Source of the DNA: Larkinella arboricola
Lineage (GTDB): Bacteria; Bacteroidota; Bacteroidia; Cytophagales; Spirosomataceae
DNA: 64,000 nt
Direction: 5' to 3'
NCBI RefSeq assembly: GCF_003259745.1
Contig: NZ_QLMC01000003.1
Span: forward strand, 310,001 to 374,000
Positions 24,619 through 33,128 of the stretch are shown in pieces. Position 1 is the stretch's first letter. Every line of letters begins with the position of its first letter. Position numbers and translations under genes: made by a program. The notes beneath the pieces were generated by a model. The model saw nothing but the letters and a program-made list of their open reading frames with translations. It was not told the DNA's origin and made no database searches.

Positions 24619-25793
24619 AGCGGTTCGGTTTCGCGGTAGCTGATCACGCCCAACATCATTACCAGCGCCGTCAGAATTACCATCACCGTCAGAATCCCGT
24701 CGCGAAAACCGACCAGTTTGAGGTTATCCGGGATACTCAGGGACAACAGGATGGTAACTAACCCGCGGGGCGCAACAAACACCACCGGATTAATGCTCCC
24801 CGGCAACGAAAACCGCAGCGTACCGGCCCGCACAGCATAAAGAACCAGCAGCAGTAAAAAGCTGACAATCAGCGCGTCGGTTTCAATCAGCGCCGGCACA
24901 TTGGAGGCATAGCCAAACAGCAGAAAAAAGAATGTCCGGACAATGAACGCACCCTCCGCCGTCAGGTTTTTGAACTGGTCGAGTTCTTTTTCAAAGAGGT
25001 CATTCTTGAAGATTTCGTCGAGCCGCCCGCGGATGAAAAGCTCCGTATTGTTCAGAAACAACCCAAAAACTAGAATGAGCAGCAGTGGCGAAAGCTGATA
25101 AATCCGACTGACCGCGTAGACCAGAAAAAGCACGGAAATAATGGGCAGAAACTTGATGTGGTGGCTGATTTTACTGATCAGGTACAGCAGAAAAAAACAG
25201 CAGATCAGGGAGATAACGACCATGATCAGCGTGTCTTTGGCGAAAGAAAGAATGGAAAAAATACCACCGGATGCGTTGTAAACCAGAAAGTTAAAAATCA
25301 TAACCCCCAGAATATCGGACAGCGACGATTCGTAAACGATAAACTCCCGGCTCAGCGGATTCAGGGTTCGGGCACCGGGCACGGCGACGGCGCTGCTGAT
25401 GACGGCAAACGGCATGGCGGCCACCAGGCATTTGAAAAAGGACGCTTCCATCAGCACGTAAAACAGGGCGGCCATGAGCAGCGACGTGAGCAGAATCGAC
25501 GCCAGCGACGACCAGAAAGCCCGGCGAATGATCCCGAATTTGTCGCCCGTCAACTCCAGTTCCAGCGCCCCTTCCAGCACGATCAGAATCAGGCCCAGCG
25601 TACCGAGCGTGGGCAGAATGGTATCGACGTAAGGGAGTTGAAACGCAAAATAGTTGGTCACCTGACGCATCAGCATCCCCAACGCCAGCAACAGAATCAC
25701 CGACGGCAGTTTGTAGCGGCTACTGAGCAGATCGAAAACGTAGGAAATCAGAACCGATAAGCTAAAAATGATAATCAGGTACGAGGTATCCAT
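24615..25793 (-). CDS. Cation:proton antiporter (CPA family)
   Basis: An integral membrane protein of 392 aa with about 12 helices. The first helices (LIIIFSLSVLISYVFDLL, YKLPSVILLLALGMLM) and FAVISSAVAVPGARTL resemble NhaP/KefB-type exchangers. It lacks a C-terminal TrkA domain. The expected role is Na+ or K+ for H+ exchange across the inner membrane, in pH or salt homeostasis. The ATG at 25793 is used; the longer frame to 25820 adds nine polar residues. Ion specificity cannot be assigned. Confidence 0.85.
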   Translation of the reverse strand: MDTSYLIIIFSLSVLISYVFDLLSSRYKLPSVILLLALGMLMRQVTNYFAFQLPYVDTILPTLGTLGLILIVLEGALELELTGDKFGIIRRAFWSSLASILLTSLLMAALFYVLMEASFFKCLVAAMPFAVISSAVAVPGARTLNPLSREFIVYESSLSDILGVMIFNFLVYNASGGIFSILSFAKDTLIMVVISLICCFFLLYLISKISHHIKFLPIISVLFLVYAVSRIYQLSPLLLILVFGLFLNNTELFIRGRLDEIFKNDLFEKELDQFKNLTAEGAFIVRTFFFLLFGYASNVPALIETDALIVSFLLLLVLYAVRAGTLRFSLPGSINPVVFVAPRGLVTILLSLSIPDNLKLVGFRDGILTVMVILTALVMMLGVISYRETEPL

Positions 25794-25870
25794 GCCGTCG
25801 AGTTTCGTACAAAAACGCAATATACGGTTTTCGTTCTTTTGGTAGCCAGGCGTCTTATTTACCAGACGGT

Positions 25871-27334
25871 CTAAATTAAATCCGTCGCAATTTTAGCGGA
25901 CAACAGACAGAGCGGAATACCGCCCCCCGGATGCACGCTGCCACCGACAAAATACAGATTCCGGAACTGGTGGGAGAAGTTGGCATGGCGCAGAAAAGCC
26001 GCAAACCGGTTGTTGGAACTGTTGCCATACAACGCTCCCTGCGAGCTTGACGTACGGATTTCGATGCTGCGGGGGTCCAGGATGGATTCGCAGGCAATCA
26101 GCGATGCTACATCAACGCCCAGATTCTGGCTCAGTTTCCGGATCACATTCTGCCGGGTTCGGGCAATCAGATCATCCCAGTCCTGACCGGAGTTGTTCGG
26201 CGCATTGATCAGTAAAAACCAGTTTTCGCAGCCCGGTGGCGCATCGTCCGGTTTATGTTTGGACGTAATGTTGAGGTAAACCGTGGGATCGTCCGATAGC
26301 GTTTTTTGGTTAAAAATCCGGTCGAACTCGGTCCGGTAATCGCTGCTGAAGAAAATGTTATGCAACCCCAGTTCTGGAAATTCCCGTTTGATTCCCCAGT
26401 AAAAAATCAGGCCCGAACTCGACTTTGGCTGGCGCAAAATCCGCTCCGGCTGGCGGGCGTTGGGCAGGAGCTTTCGAAACGTGCTGACCACATCCATGTT
26501 GGAAACAACGGTGTCGTAAGGTTTGGGTTGGCTGCCTTCGGTAACGACACCCGCAATCCGCGCCCCCTCCGTCAGCAGCTTCGTTACACGGGTATTGAAC
26601 TGAAACCGGACGCCCAGGTCTTGGGCCAGCCGGACGAGGCTGTTGGTGATGCCGATCATACCGTCTTTCGGAAAAAAAGCGCCGATGTTGTATTCCAGAT
26701 GCGGAATAATGTTCATCGTGGCCGGTGTCTGGTACGGATCAGAACCGTTGTAAGTCGCGTATCGGTTGAAAAACTGCACCAGCTTCGGATTCTGAAACCG
26801 TTGTTCATTCGCCCGGTTCATGGTTTTAAAAACCTCCAGTTTGGGCAGGTTCAGATAACCGTGGAGCGCATCGCGGTTGGCCCAGGTGGATAGTTTGTGC
26901 AGCGAGCGGTGCAGAAAAAGCTTCTCGGTGATCGCGTATTTGGTGGCGCTGTCGTCCAGATGGGCCAGCAGGTGATCGGCGGGTTCACCCAGCTGGGTTT
27001 CCACTTCGCGGGCAAAGGCCGTCCGGTCGGCCCAGGCGGTCAGGCGGGTGCCATCGTCCCAGAAATAACGGCAGGTTTCGTCCAGCCGAATGTAATCAAA
27101 GTAGTCTTTCGGATTGCGCCCGGCCAGTTCGAACAGTTCGTCCACCAGTTGCGGCATAGTAAAGAGCGACGGCCCGGCATCAAACCGGAAACCGTTCTGC
27201 TCAAATCCCGACAGCTTACCACCGGGATACGCATTGGCTTCAAATACATCAACTGTATACCCTTTGACCGCCAGACGAATAGCGGCCGCAATACCGGCAA
27301 TACCGGACCCAACAATAGCAGCGGTTTTCGACAA
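25871..27334 (-). CDS. CrtI/CrtD-family carotenoid desaturase, TTG start
   Basis: A 487-aa FAD-dependent oxidoreductase. The dinucleotide-binding fold is at the N-terminus (AAIVGSGIAGIAAAIRLA, then FEANAYPGGKLSGFEQNGFRFDAGPSLFTMP). The C-terminal FAD motif is LYFVGGSVHPGGGIPLCLLSAKI. It desaturates carotenoid intermediates at the membrane. In this phylum the form resembles 1-hydroxycarotenoid 3,4-desaturase (CrtD), though CrtI is possible. The start must be the TTG at 27334: the in-frame stop lies only four codons upstream and there is no ATG. No other crt genes are in the window. A propeller lipoprotein gene precedes it by 57 nt. Confidence 0.82.
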   Translation of the reverse strand: MSKTAAIVGSGIAGIAAAIRLAVKGYTVDVFEANAYPGGKLSGFEQNGFRFDAGPSLFTMPQLVDELFELAGRNPKDYFDYIRLDETCRYFWDDGTRLTAWADRTAFAREVETQLGEPADHLLAHLDDSATKYAITEKLFLHRSLHKLSTWANRDALHGYLNLPKLEVFKTMNRANEQRFQNPKLVQFFNRYATYNGSDPYQTPATMNIIPHLEYNIGAFFPKDGMIGITNSLVRLAQDLGVRFQFNTRVTKLLTEGARIAGVVTEGSQPKPYDTVVSNMDVVSTFRKLLPNARQPERILRQPKSSSGLIFYWGIKREFPELGLHNIFFSSDYRTEFDRIFNQKTLSDDPTVYLNITSKHKPDDAPPGCENWFLLINAPNNSGQDWDDLIARTRQNVIRKLSQNLGVDVASLIACESILDPRSIEIRTSSSQGALYGNSSNNRFAAFLRHANFSHQFRNLYFVGGSVHPGGGIPLCLLSAKIATDLI

Positions 27335-27391
27335 GACAAGGGGTGTTTAAGAATTTCCGACGGAGAAGCCTGTTCCCAATTCGTCAATTTT

Positions 27392-28267
27392 CTATAACCG
27401 TTTGTAGTAGTTCAAGGTTACGGATGCCTGGTTGCCTTTTTCGGGCAGGGTGTAATACCCGTTGCCGCCCTTGTCGAAGCCAATGGCCTCACTCTGCGTT
27501 CCAATCGGATCGGTCGCCAGCGATTTATACTTGTTTTTCTGCATCGCATCGGCCAGCGACTGTCCGTTTTCCCGACGCCAGTGATAAGCCCCGAAGTAGG
27601 ATATCAGCAGAATTTCGTTGCCATCAGCCGAAACACTACCGCCCGTAATCATGCTCAGAGGGAGTTCTCCGTAATAATCCGCTTTGTTGACATCGGTTGT
27701 GCTTTGCGGATACGGCAGCCGATACACCCGGACTTTGCTTTCATCCTTGGTTACGACCCACAAGTCGCGGGTTTGCGGATCGAGCAGGATGGCTTCGGCG
27801 TTGCGCGGCCCGTCGGAATACCGGAAGCTGATTCGTTCGATGCCGCTGACGGTTTCTTCCGTGTTTTTCGGTTCCGGAAACCGGTAAATATAGCAAATGT
27901 CGTATTGCTTTAAATTATCGCCAATGTCGGCCAGGTAGAGGTACGAAACACCGTCCTGCGGGCCGGGTCCGATGGCCATATCTTCCCAGTCGCGGTTGGC
28001 GATTCCGGGTAGCGGAAACCGTTTTTCCAGCTTGCCGTCGGTGGTCATCAGGTTGATCTGGGCCGGTGTTCCGCTGTCTTCATGCACCCACAACCGGCCG
28101 TCCATGGTGCGGCTGGCCACAATTCCGGAGGCTTCATCGACGATTCCCGGCTGAACAGGAAATTTATCCGGCGTGGTGGAAAAGCGGTCGGAGGACTTGC
28201 TGGGAAAGATTTCGTTACACGAAGAAAGCGTGAACAGCAGAAAAACAGTCAGATACCGGAAATACAT
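27392..28267 (-). CDS. Beta-propeller lipoprotein of unknown function
   Basis: A 291-aa predicted lipoprotein (signal FRYLTVFLLFTLSSC with the lipid Cys near residue 17). The body has repeated blade-like strands: IVDEASGIVASR, HEDSGTPAQINLM, WEDMAIGPGP, YLADIGDN, then AEAILLDPQTRDLWVV. This pattern occurs in phytase-like or strictosidine-synthase-like propellers, but no catalytic residues can be named. I use the ATG at 28267; the 37 codons upstream lack family features. It probably shares a transcript with the carotenoid desaturase. Confidence 0.7.
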   Translation of the reverse strand: MYFRYLTVFLLFTLSSCNEIFPSKSSDRFSTTPDKFPVQPGIVDEASGIVASRTMDGRLWVHEDSGTPAQINLMTTDGKLEKRFPLPGIANRDWEDMAIGPGPQDGVSYLYLADIGDNLKQYDICYIYRFPEPKNTEETVSGIERISFRYSDGPRNAEAILLDPQTRDLWVVTKDESKVRVYRLPYPQSTTDVNKADYYGELPLSMITGGSVSADGNEILLISYFGAYHWRRENGQSLADAMQKNKYKSLATDPIGTQSEAIGFDKGGNGYYTLPEKGNQASVTLNYYKRL

Positions 28268-28437
28268 TCGTCTCAAGGTTGGTTGTATGTTACAAATAAC
28301 GTTAAAACGGGTGCATCTGATTGGAAGAGCTCTAAAATTTTGAGTATACGTAGTGACAAATCCGGGTCTCCGGCCCATTCATGCGTTTGTCTGATCAGTT
28401 TACAGCAGCATCCGGGCGAGAATCCTGATTCAAGCCG

Positions 28438-28445
28438 TATCTTTG
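28438..28445 (+). promoter_or_regulatory. -7 promoter element for the ABC exporter
   Basis: TATCTTTG, a full match to TAnnTTTG, ends 6 nt before the ATG at 28452, predicting a leaderless transcript. No TTG is found at the expected -33. Confidence 0.55.
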
Positions 28446-28451
28446 CAGGAC

Positions 28452-30278
28452 ATGAAAACGTATTTCCGCTTACTTTCATATGCCCAGCCCATCGGTCGCT
28501 TCCTGACGCCGTTCCTGATTACGTCGTTGCTGGCCAGCGTGTTTGGGGTACTGAACTTCACCTTGCTGATTCCGTTACTGGATGTTCTGTTTGACAAAGT
28601 TGACCCGGTTGAGTTGCAAAAACTGCTGAGCCAACCCGCTCCAACCCTGTCGTTCAACACGTCGCCGATTGACGCTTTTCGCTATTATTTCGCCCATTTT
28701 TTTCAGGAATACGGTAAAGTCGGCGGGTTGAAATTCGTCTGCGTGATCGTGGTCATATCGGTTATGCTGAACAATCTGTTCAAATACCTGTCTGTCCGGC
28801 AACTGGAGAGTTTCAAGGCCCGGATGGTGGCCCGGCTGCGCGAAACGGTTTTTACCAAAGCCATTCAGCTTCATCTCGGGTTCTTTTCAAACGAGCGCAA
28901 AGGCAACCTCATCGCCCGCATCCTGACCGATGTGCAGGAAGTCGAAAACTCCATTGCCAACAGCCTTTCGGCGGTTTCCAAAGAACTGTTTCTCCTGCTG
29001 GCCTACGTCATTACGCTGTTTAACCTGTCGGCCAACCTGACATTTTTCGCCCTGCTGGTTATTCCCGTATCCGGCGGATTTATTGCCATGCTCGTTCGCC
29101 GAATGAAGCGGGATGCGCAGGCCGGGCAGCAACGCCTGAGCGGTATTCTGAGTCTGCTCGACGAAACGTTTGGCGGTATGCGCGTGGTAAAAGGCTTCAA
29201 CGCCGAACCGTTTGTTACGCGGAAATTTCAGGCCGAAAACGAGGGCTACCGGCAGTCGGTCCGGTCGCTGGCCAACCGGCGCGAACTGGCCTCGCCCTTC
29301 TCCGAATTTATGGGCGTAACGGTGGTTGCCATTATTCTGCTCTACGGCGGTTCGCTGGTTCTGAACAACCAATCAGACCTGTCGGCTTCGGACTTCATTA
29401 CGTTTATCGCCATTTTCTCGCAGGTGACGCGCCCGGCCAAGGAGATTTCCAACGCCTTCAGTGCTTCGCAACGCGGGATTGCGTCGGGCGAACGGGTGCT
29501 GGAACTGATCGATACCGTACCGGCCATTCAGGATAAACCCAACGCCACCGAGCTGACCGGTTTTCAGCGGACTATTGAAGTCAAAAATGTATCATTTGCC
29601 TACCAGCCCGACCGTCCGGTGTTGAAAGAAGTCAATTTTACGCTCGAAAAAGGAAAAACCATCGCACTCGTCGGCTCGTCGGGGGGCGGTAAATCGACCA
29701 TCGCCGACCTGATTCCCCGGTTTTACGACCCCGCAGCCGGCCAGATTCTGATCGACGGCGTTGACCTGCGGGATTGCACCATGCAGTCGCTCCGGAATCT
29801 GATGGGCATCGTGACGCAGGAGAGCATTCTGTTCAACGATACCATTTTCAATAACATTGCCTTTGGCAGCGAGGCTACGGAACAGGAGGTGATGCGGGCG
29901 GCCCAGATTGCCAATGCGCACGATTTTATTATGGCCCAGCCCGAAGGCTACCAGACCGTCATCGGCGACCGAGGAGGGAGGTTGTCGGGCGGGCAGCGCC
30001 AGCGCATCAGCATTGCCCGGGCCGTGCTGAAAAATCCGCCCATTCTGATTCTGGACGAAGCGACCTCGGCGCTGGATACCGAATCGGAAAAACTGGTGCA
30101 GGAAGCCCTTACGCGCCTGATGGCCAACCGTACCTCACTGGTGATTGCCCACCGACTGAGTACAATCCAGCATGCCGACGAGATTCTGGTGGTTCAGAAC
30201 GGCGAAATTGTGGAGCGCGGTACGCATCAGGATTTGCTGGGGCTGGACGAAGGCTTTTACCGGCGGCTTACCGTCTAA
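28452..30278 (+). CDS. ABC exporter, fused permease/ATPase (MsbA-like)
   Basis: A 608-aa half-transporter with six membrane helices in the first 320 residues and a C-terminal ATPase. Walker A is GSSGGGKST near residue 407, the signature is LSGGQRQR near 515 and Walker B is ILILDEATSALD. The domain order and length fit MsbA-type lipid A or multidrug exporters, which act as homodimers in the inner membrane. The substrate is not determinable. I prefer the ATG at 28452 over the in-frame start at 28443 because that one overlaps the -7 box. Its end is 5 nt from a convergent gene. Confidence 0.9.
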   Translation: MKTYFRLLSYAQPIGRFLTPFLITSLLASVFGVLNFTLLIPLLDVLFDKVDPVELQKLLSQPAPTLSFNTSPIDAFRYYFAHFFQEYGKVGGLKFVCVIVVISVMLNNLFKYLSVRQLESFKARMVARLRETVFTKAIQLHLGFFSNERKGNLIARILTDVQEVENSIANSLSAVSKELFLLLAYVITLFNLSANLTFFALLVIPVSGGFIAMLVRRMKRDAQAGQQRLSGILSLLDETFGGMRVVKGFNAEPFVTRKFQAENEGYRQSVRSLANRRELASPFSEFMGVTVVAIILLYGGSLVLNNQSDLSASDFITFIAIFSQVTRPAKEISNAFSASQRGIASGERVLELIDTVPAIQDKPNATELTGFQRTIEVKNVSFAYQPDRPVLKEVNFTLEKGKTIALVGSSGGGKSTIADLIPRFYDPAAGQILIDGVDLRDCTMQSLRNLMGIVTQESILFNDTIFNNIAFGSEATEQEVMRAAQIANAHDFIMAQPEGYQTVIGDRGGRLSGGQRQRISIARAVLKNPPILILDEATSALDTESEKLVQEALTRLMANRTSLVIAHRLSTIQHADEILVVQNGEIVERGTHQDLLGLDEGFYRRLTV

Positions 30279-30283
30279 AACCG

Positions 30284-31357
30284 TCAGTCGGCTCCGTTAC
30301 GCCGGGTTTGGTAACATACCTGGTGGATAAAGCTCAGTTTTTCCATCACGCCGGGCGGAATGACAAACGGGTAGAGGTCGGCGTGGCCCATGCTGCGGTT
30401 CAGGTTGTTCATGGCAAACGACAACGGCCCCCACAAATCCATCAGGGCTTTAAAATCTTCCGGATCGTAGGGATCGGTTTTTTCGTCTCCAACCCCGCTC
30501 AGGGAGTCAACCACCGACTGAATTTTAACGCTCAGGCCAAACGCGTGTGCGGTTTCGAGCGTATCCAGAATGTGCAGGTAGTGCGCCCAGGTTTCGGCCC
30601 AGTCTTCCCACGGGTGGGCGGTGGCGTAGGCACTGATGTAGCTGAGGTTCCAGCCCGCCGGGGGGCCTTCGCGGTAATGCCGTTTCAGAGCCTCCTTGTA
30701 ACTCTGGCGTTCGTCGCCAAATCGCTCGCGGTATGCGTCGATCCAGTCGGTATTCCGGATTAACCGATCCCAGTAATAATGCCCGATTTCGTGCCGGAAG
30801 TGGCCCAGAACCGTGCGGTACGGTTCGTCCATTTTCTGGCGGGTCATCTCCCGTTCTATGTCATCGGCTTCGACGATGTTGATCGTAATCAGCCCGCGCA
30901 GGTGCCCGGTCCGCACCGGGCGTTGCATACCGTCGGCCAGAAAATCAAAAGAAAGGCCGTTGTCGGGATCAACCGATTTGCTCACCAAAGGCAGCTTCAT
31001 GCGCCGGAGCGCGTAAATCAGGCGGTGTTTGGCGGTTTCGATGACCTTCCAGCGTTGCAGGTACGCCGGTTTGCTCAGGTTCGGAATGGTCCGGTTTAAC
31101 TGACAGGCTTCACAATACCGGGAGTGTCCGCTTTTGTCTTCTACCAGCCAGTTGCAAACCCCGTATTGCTGGTTGGCACAATAGCGATAACGGGTTTCAT
31201 CCTGACCGTAAATCTGAAACGTCCCGGCATCGTTTGCAACCAACGGCAACAATTCCAGTTGGCCCGCCAGAAAACCGAGCGGATATTCGCACTGTGGACA
31301 GCGGTTATTTTCAAAATAAATCGGTTCTCCGCAGTGCGTACATTTAAAAAGTTTCAT
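30284..31357 (-). CDS. Zinc-ribbon putative metallopeptidase (COG4307-like)
   Basis: A 357-aa cytoplasmic protein. The N-terminal zinc ribbon uses Cys6, Cys9, Cys20 and Cys23 (KCTHCGEPIYF, RCPQCEYP). A second Cys group follows (YRYCANQQYGVCNW, RYCEACQ). The catalytic-looking HEIGHYYW motif (HExxH) is near residue 210, with a later Glu/His-rich DWAETWAHYLH as the third-ligand region. Proteins of this layout are annotated as putative zinc-binding metallopeptidases; their substrate is unknown. The ATG at 31357 begins exactly at the zinc ribbon. Confidence 0.82.
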   Translation of the reverse strand: MKLFKCTHCGEPIYFENNRCPQCEYPLGFLAGQLELLPLVANDAGTFQIYGQDETRYRYCANQQYGVCNWLVEDKSGHSRYCEACQLNRTIPNLSKPAYLQRWKVIETAKHRLIYALRRMKLPLVSKSVDPDNGLSFDFLADGMQRPVRTGHLRGLITINIVEADDIEREMTRQKMDEPYRTVLGHFRHEIGHYYWDRLIRNTDWIDAYRERFGDERQSYKEALKRHYREGPPAGWNLSYISAYATAHPWEDWAETWAHYLHILDTLETAHAFGLSVKIQSVVDSLSGVGDEKTDPYDPEDFKALMDLWGPLSFAMNNLNRSMGHADLYPFVIPPGVMEKLSFIHQVCYQTRRNGAD

Positions 31358-31732
31358 ACTCAAACAGACCGAAGAACGTCCACAAGCTTTTTTCCCTACC
31401 CCCGCCCTGACGTTCACTAATTCTTCCTTGTAACGTCTTTACGCTGAAATGGTTCGATTGTCCGTCGTATAGCGGTAAGCTCCAAACAAAATGAAATTAA
31501 AAATAAACGGACCAAAATTGTCCCTGGAACCGTTCCGGGCGACATCTTAATCGTATACTGTCCGATCGTTTTGATTTGATCAGGCCAGACGATAAGTTTA
31601 CTGGTTGATTCGAAAAATAAACGCAGACAGAAGGCAGGCTTTTGTGGTTAGGTAGTTGTCCAGCTAGCGGTTATTGCCTGTAAATCAAACTCATTTATAA
31701 ATGGCAGTTGTCGAGAATTGTCTCCTATCAGC
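31358..31732. other. Intergenic region without a recognised gene
   Basis: About 375 nt between divergent genes. I see no ORF with coding character, no tRNA-like cloverleaf and no clear TAnnTTTG promoter. It is more AT-rich than its surroundings, and both flanking genes must have their promoters here. Confidence 0.6.
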
Positions 31733-32407
31733 ATGAAAACCCGTTTTATAGTCACTTTATGCCTGGCCGGTCTGGGCTTTTTACCGTCGGTTTGGGCGCA
31801 GAAAAACGTCCGGCTGCAAGGTAACGTCAGCGGCCTGGGCTCGGCGATGATCTACCTCAAGAAGACCGACAATTCCAACAGTCGGCCCGTGGTGGTCGAT
31901 TCCGTCCGGGCGGCCGATGGGCGGTTTTCGTTCAGCCGCAGCATTCCGGAAATTGATTTTTACAATGTGGTGGCCGCCGGTTTGCCGGGTCAGGTGCAAT
32001 TTATCTGGGACGGCGACCTGACACTCGAAGGAACCCGCGATTTATTTCGGGAATCGGAAATCAAGGGCTCTCCGCTAACCGATAGCTGGCTGAAGTTTCA
32101 AAACGAAGTAGACCGTCCGTACCGCGATGTGCTGATGGATTTATACAACGAACGTCAGCGCTCGAGCAGTGATACCGCGATTGCGAGCCGGGTTGCACGG
32201 GAGGAAAAACGGCTGAAGCAGGAACAGATCCAAAAAGTAGCGCAGCAAATTCGGGAAAACCCCGACTCGCAACTGAGTTTGTACCTGCTGAACTGGTACT
32301 GGCCGCAACTACCCAAAGCCGAAGCCCGCGCCATGTACGACAAGTTAAATTCATCGTTGAAAAACCATTCACTGGCGAAGCGTTTGCAGAATCAACTGCA
32401 TAAGTAA
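31733..32407 (+). CDS. DUF4369-domain exported protein without a thioredoxin domain
   Basis: A 224-aa protein with a signal peptide (FIVTLCLAGLGFLPSVWAQ). The N-terminal half is DUF4369-like: VRLQGNVSGLGSAMIYLKK, DSVRAADGRFSF, VQFIWDGDLTLEG. In most Bacteroidota proteins this domain is fused to an AhpC/TlpA thioredoxin domain with CxxC. Here it is followed only by a helical Arg/Glu/Gln-rich segment and the protein has no CxxC. I start it at the ATG of 31733 and not the upstream ATG at 31718. The role is unknown; envelope redox or adaptor function is a guess. Confidence 0.72.
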   Translation: MKTRFIVTLCLAGLGFLPSVWAQKNVRLQGNVSGLGSAMIYLKKTDNSNSRPVVVDSVRAADGRFSFSRSIPEIDFYNVVAAGLPGQVQFIWDGDLTLEGTRDLFRESEIKGSPLTDSWLKFQNEVDRPYRDVLMDLYNERQRSSSDTAIASRVAREEKRLKQEQIQKVAQQIRENPDSQLSLYLLNWYWPQLPKAEARAMYDKLNSSLKNHSLAKRLQNQLHK

Positions 32408-32454
32408 GCCTTACGGTATGGCCCGAACTTCTATTGCACAGAACGAATCCAGTA

Positions 32455-32904
32455 TCAGTCTTTCACCCGTACGTACGTTTCGGTAATCACCCGGTCAATA
32501 CCCAGCTTGTCAACCTTTTCGATTCCTTTCTGGATCAGTGTGTCCCCCGCAATTTTCACCACAAACTCGAATTTGTTGTTTTCCCAGGCCGGGTCGATGT
32601 AGTATTCCAGATGTTCGGTGTAAACACTGTCGGCCAACGTGTATTTTCCGCCACCGGCTGTAAACGCAGCCGCCGAATCGCTGCCCGTTTGCCGATTATG
32701 GCTCATGAAGGCAAAGTGCGTTGGATTGATCATTTTGATCATTCTGACGCTCGGATTAAACGTGGAAAATGTTGTATCCTTTTCGGTAGTTGTGGCCGAA
32801 ATTAACTCCCAGGTGCCAATGATGGGCGGGTTAGACGGCTTTTGCTGACAGCTACTGATGGCCGAAATAAGGCCGATAAAAAGAGGTACAAATTTGATAT
32901 TCAT
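32455..32904 (-). CDS. Small lipocalin-like lipoprotein
   Basis: A 149-aa predicted lipoprotein (FIGLISAISSC, lipid Cys near residue 19). Directly after comes PPIIGTWELISATTTEKD, the G.W.L motif of lipocalin-like/DUF4488 domains. Then THFAFMSHNRQTG and AAAFTAGGGKYTLADSVYTEHLEY follow. Such proteins are single beta-barrels at the cell envelope; the ligand is unknown. Convergent with the DUF4369 gene. Confidence 0.7.
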   Translation of the reverse strand: MNIKFVPLFIGLISAISSCQQKPSNPPIIGTWELISATTTEKDTTFSTFNPSVRMIKMINPTHFAFMSHNRQTGSDSAAAFTAGGGKYTLADSVYTEHLEYYIDPAWENNKFEFVVKIAGDTLIQKGIEKVDKLGIDRVITETYVRVKD

Positions 32905-33128
32905 AAAGCTAATCTATTGTAAATCAAACCATAGCCAATAGTCAAATGATTACCTAGATGAAGTCGGCCTTTTAACAGCAGACCGATTCAGCTACCGGAG
33001 AAAATTCTGCACTTGCAAAGAAGCTCCCATTTTTATCCTTCTGAAGCATTGGCAAATACCGCATTTGTTCGGTAAGTTAGGGGTTTCATGCCAGAATAGG
33101 CACGTCTGTTCATTATCATTACCCATTC

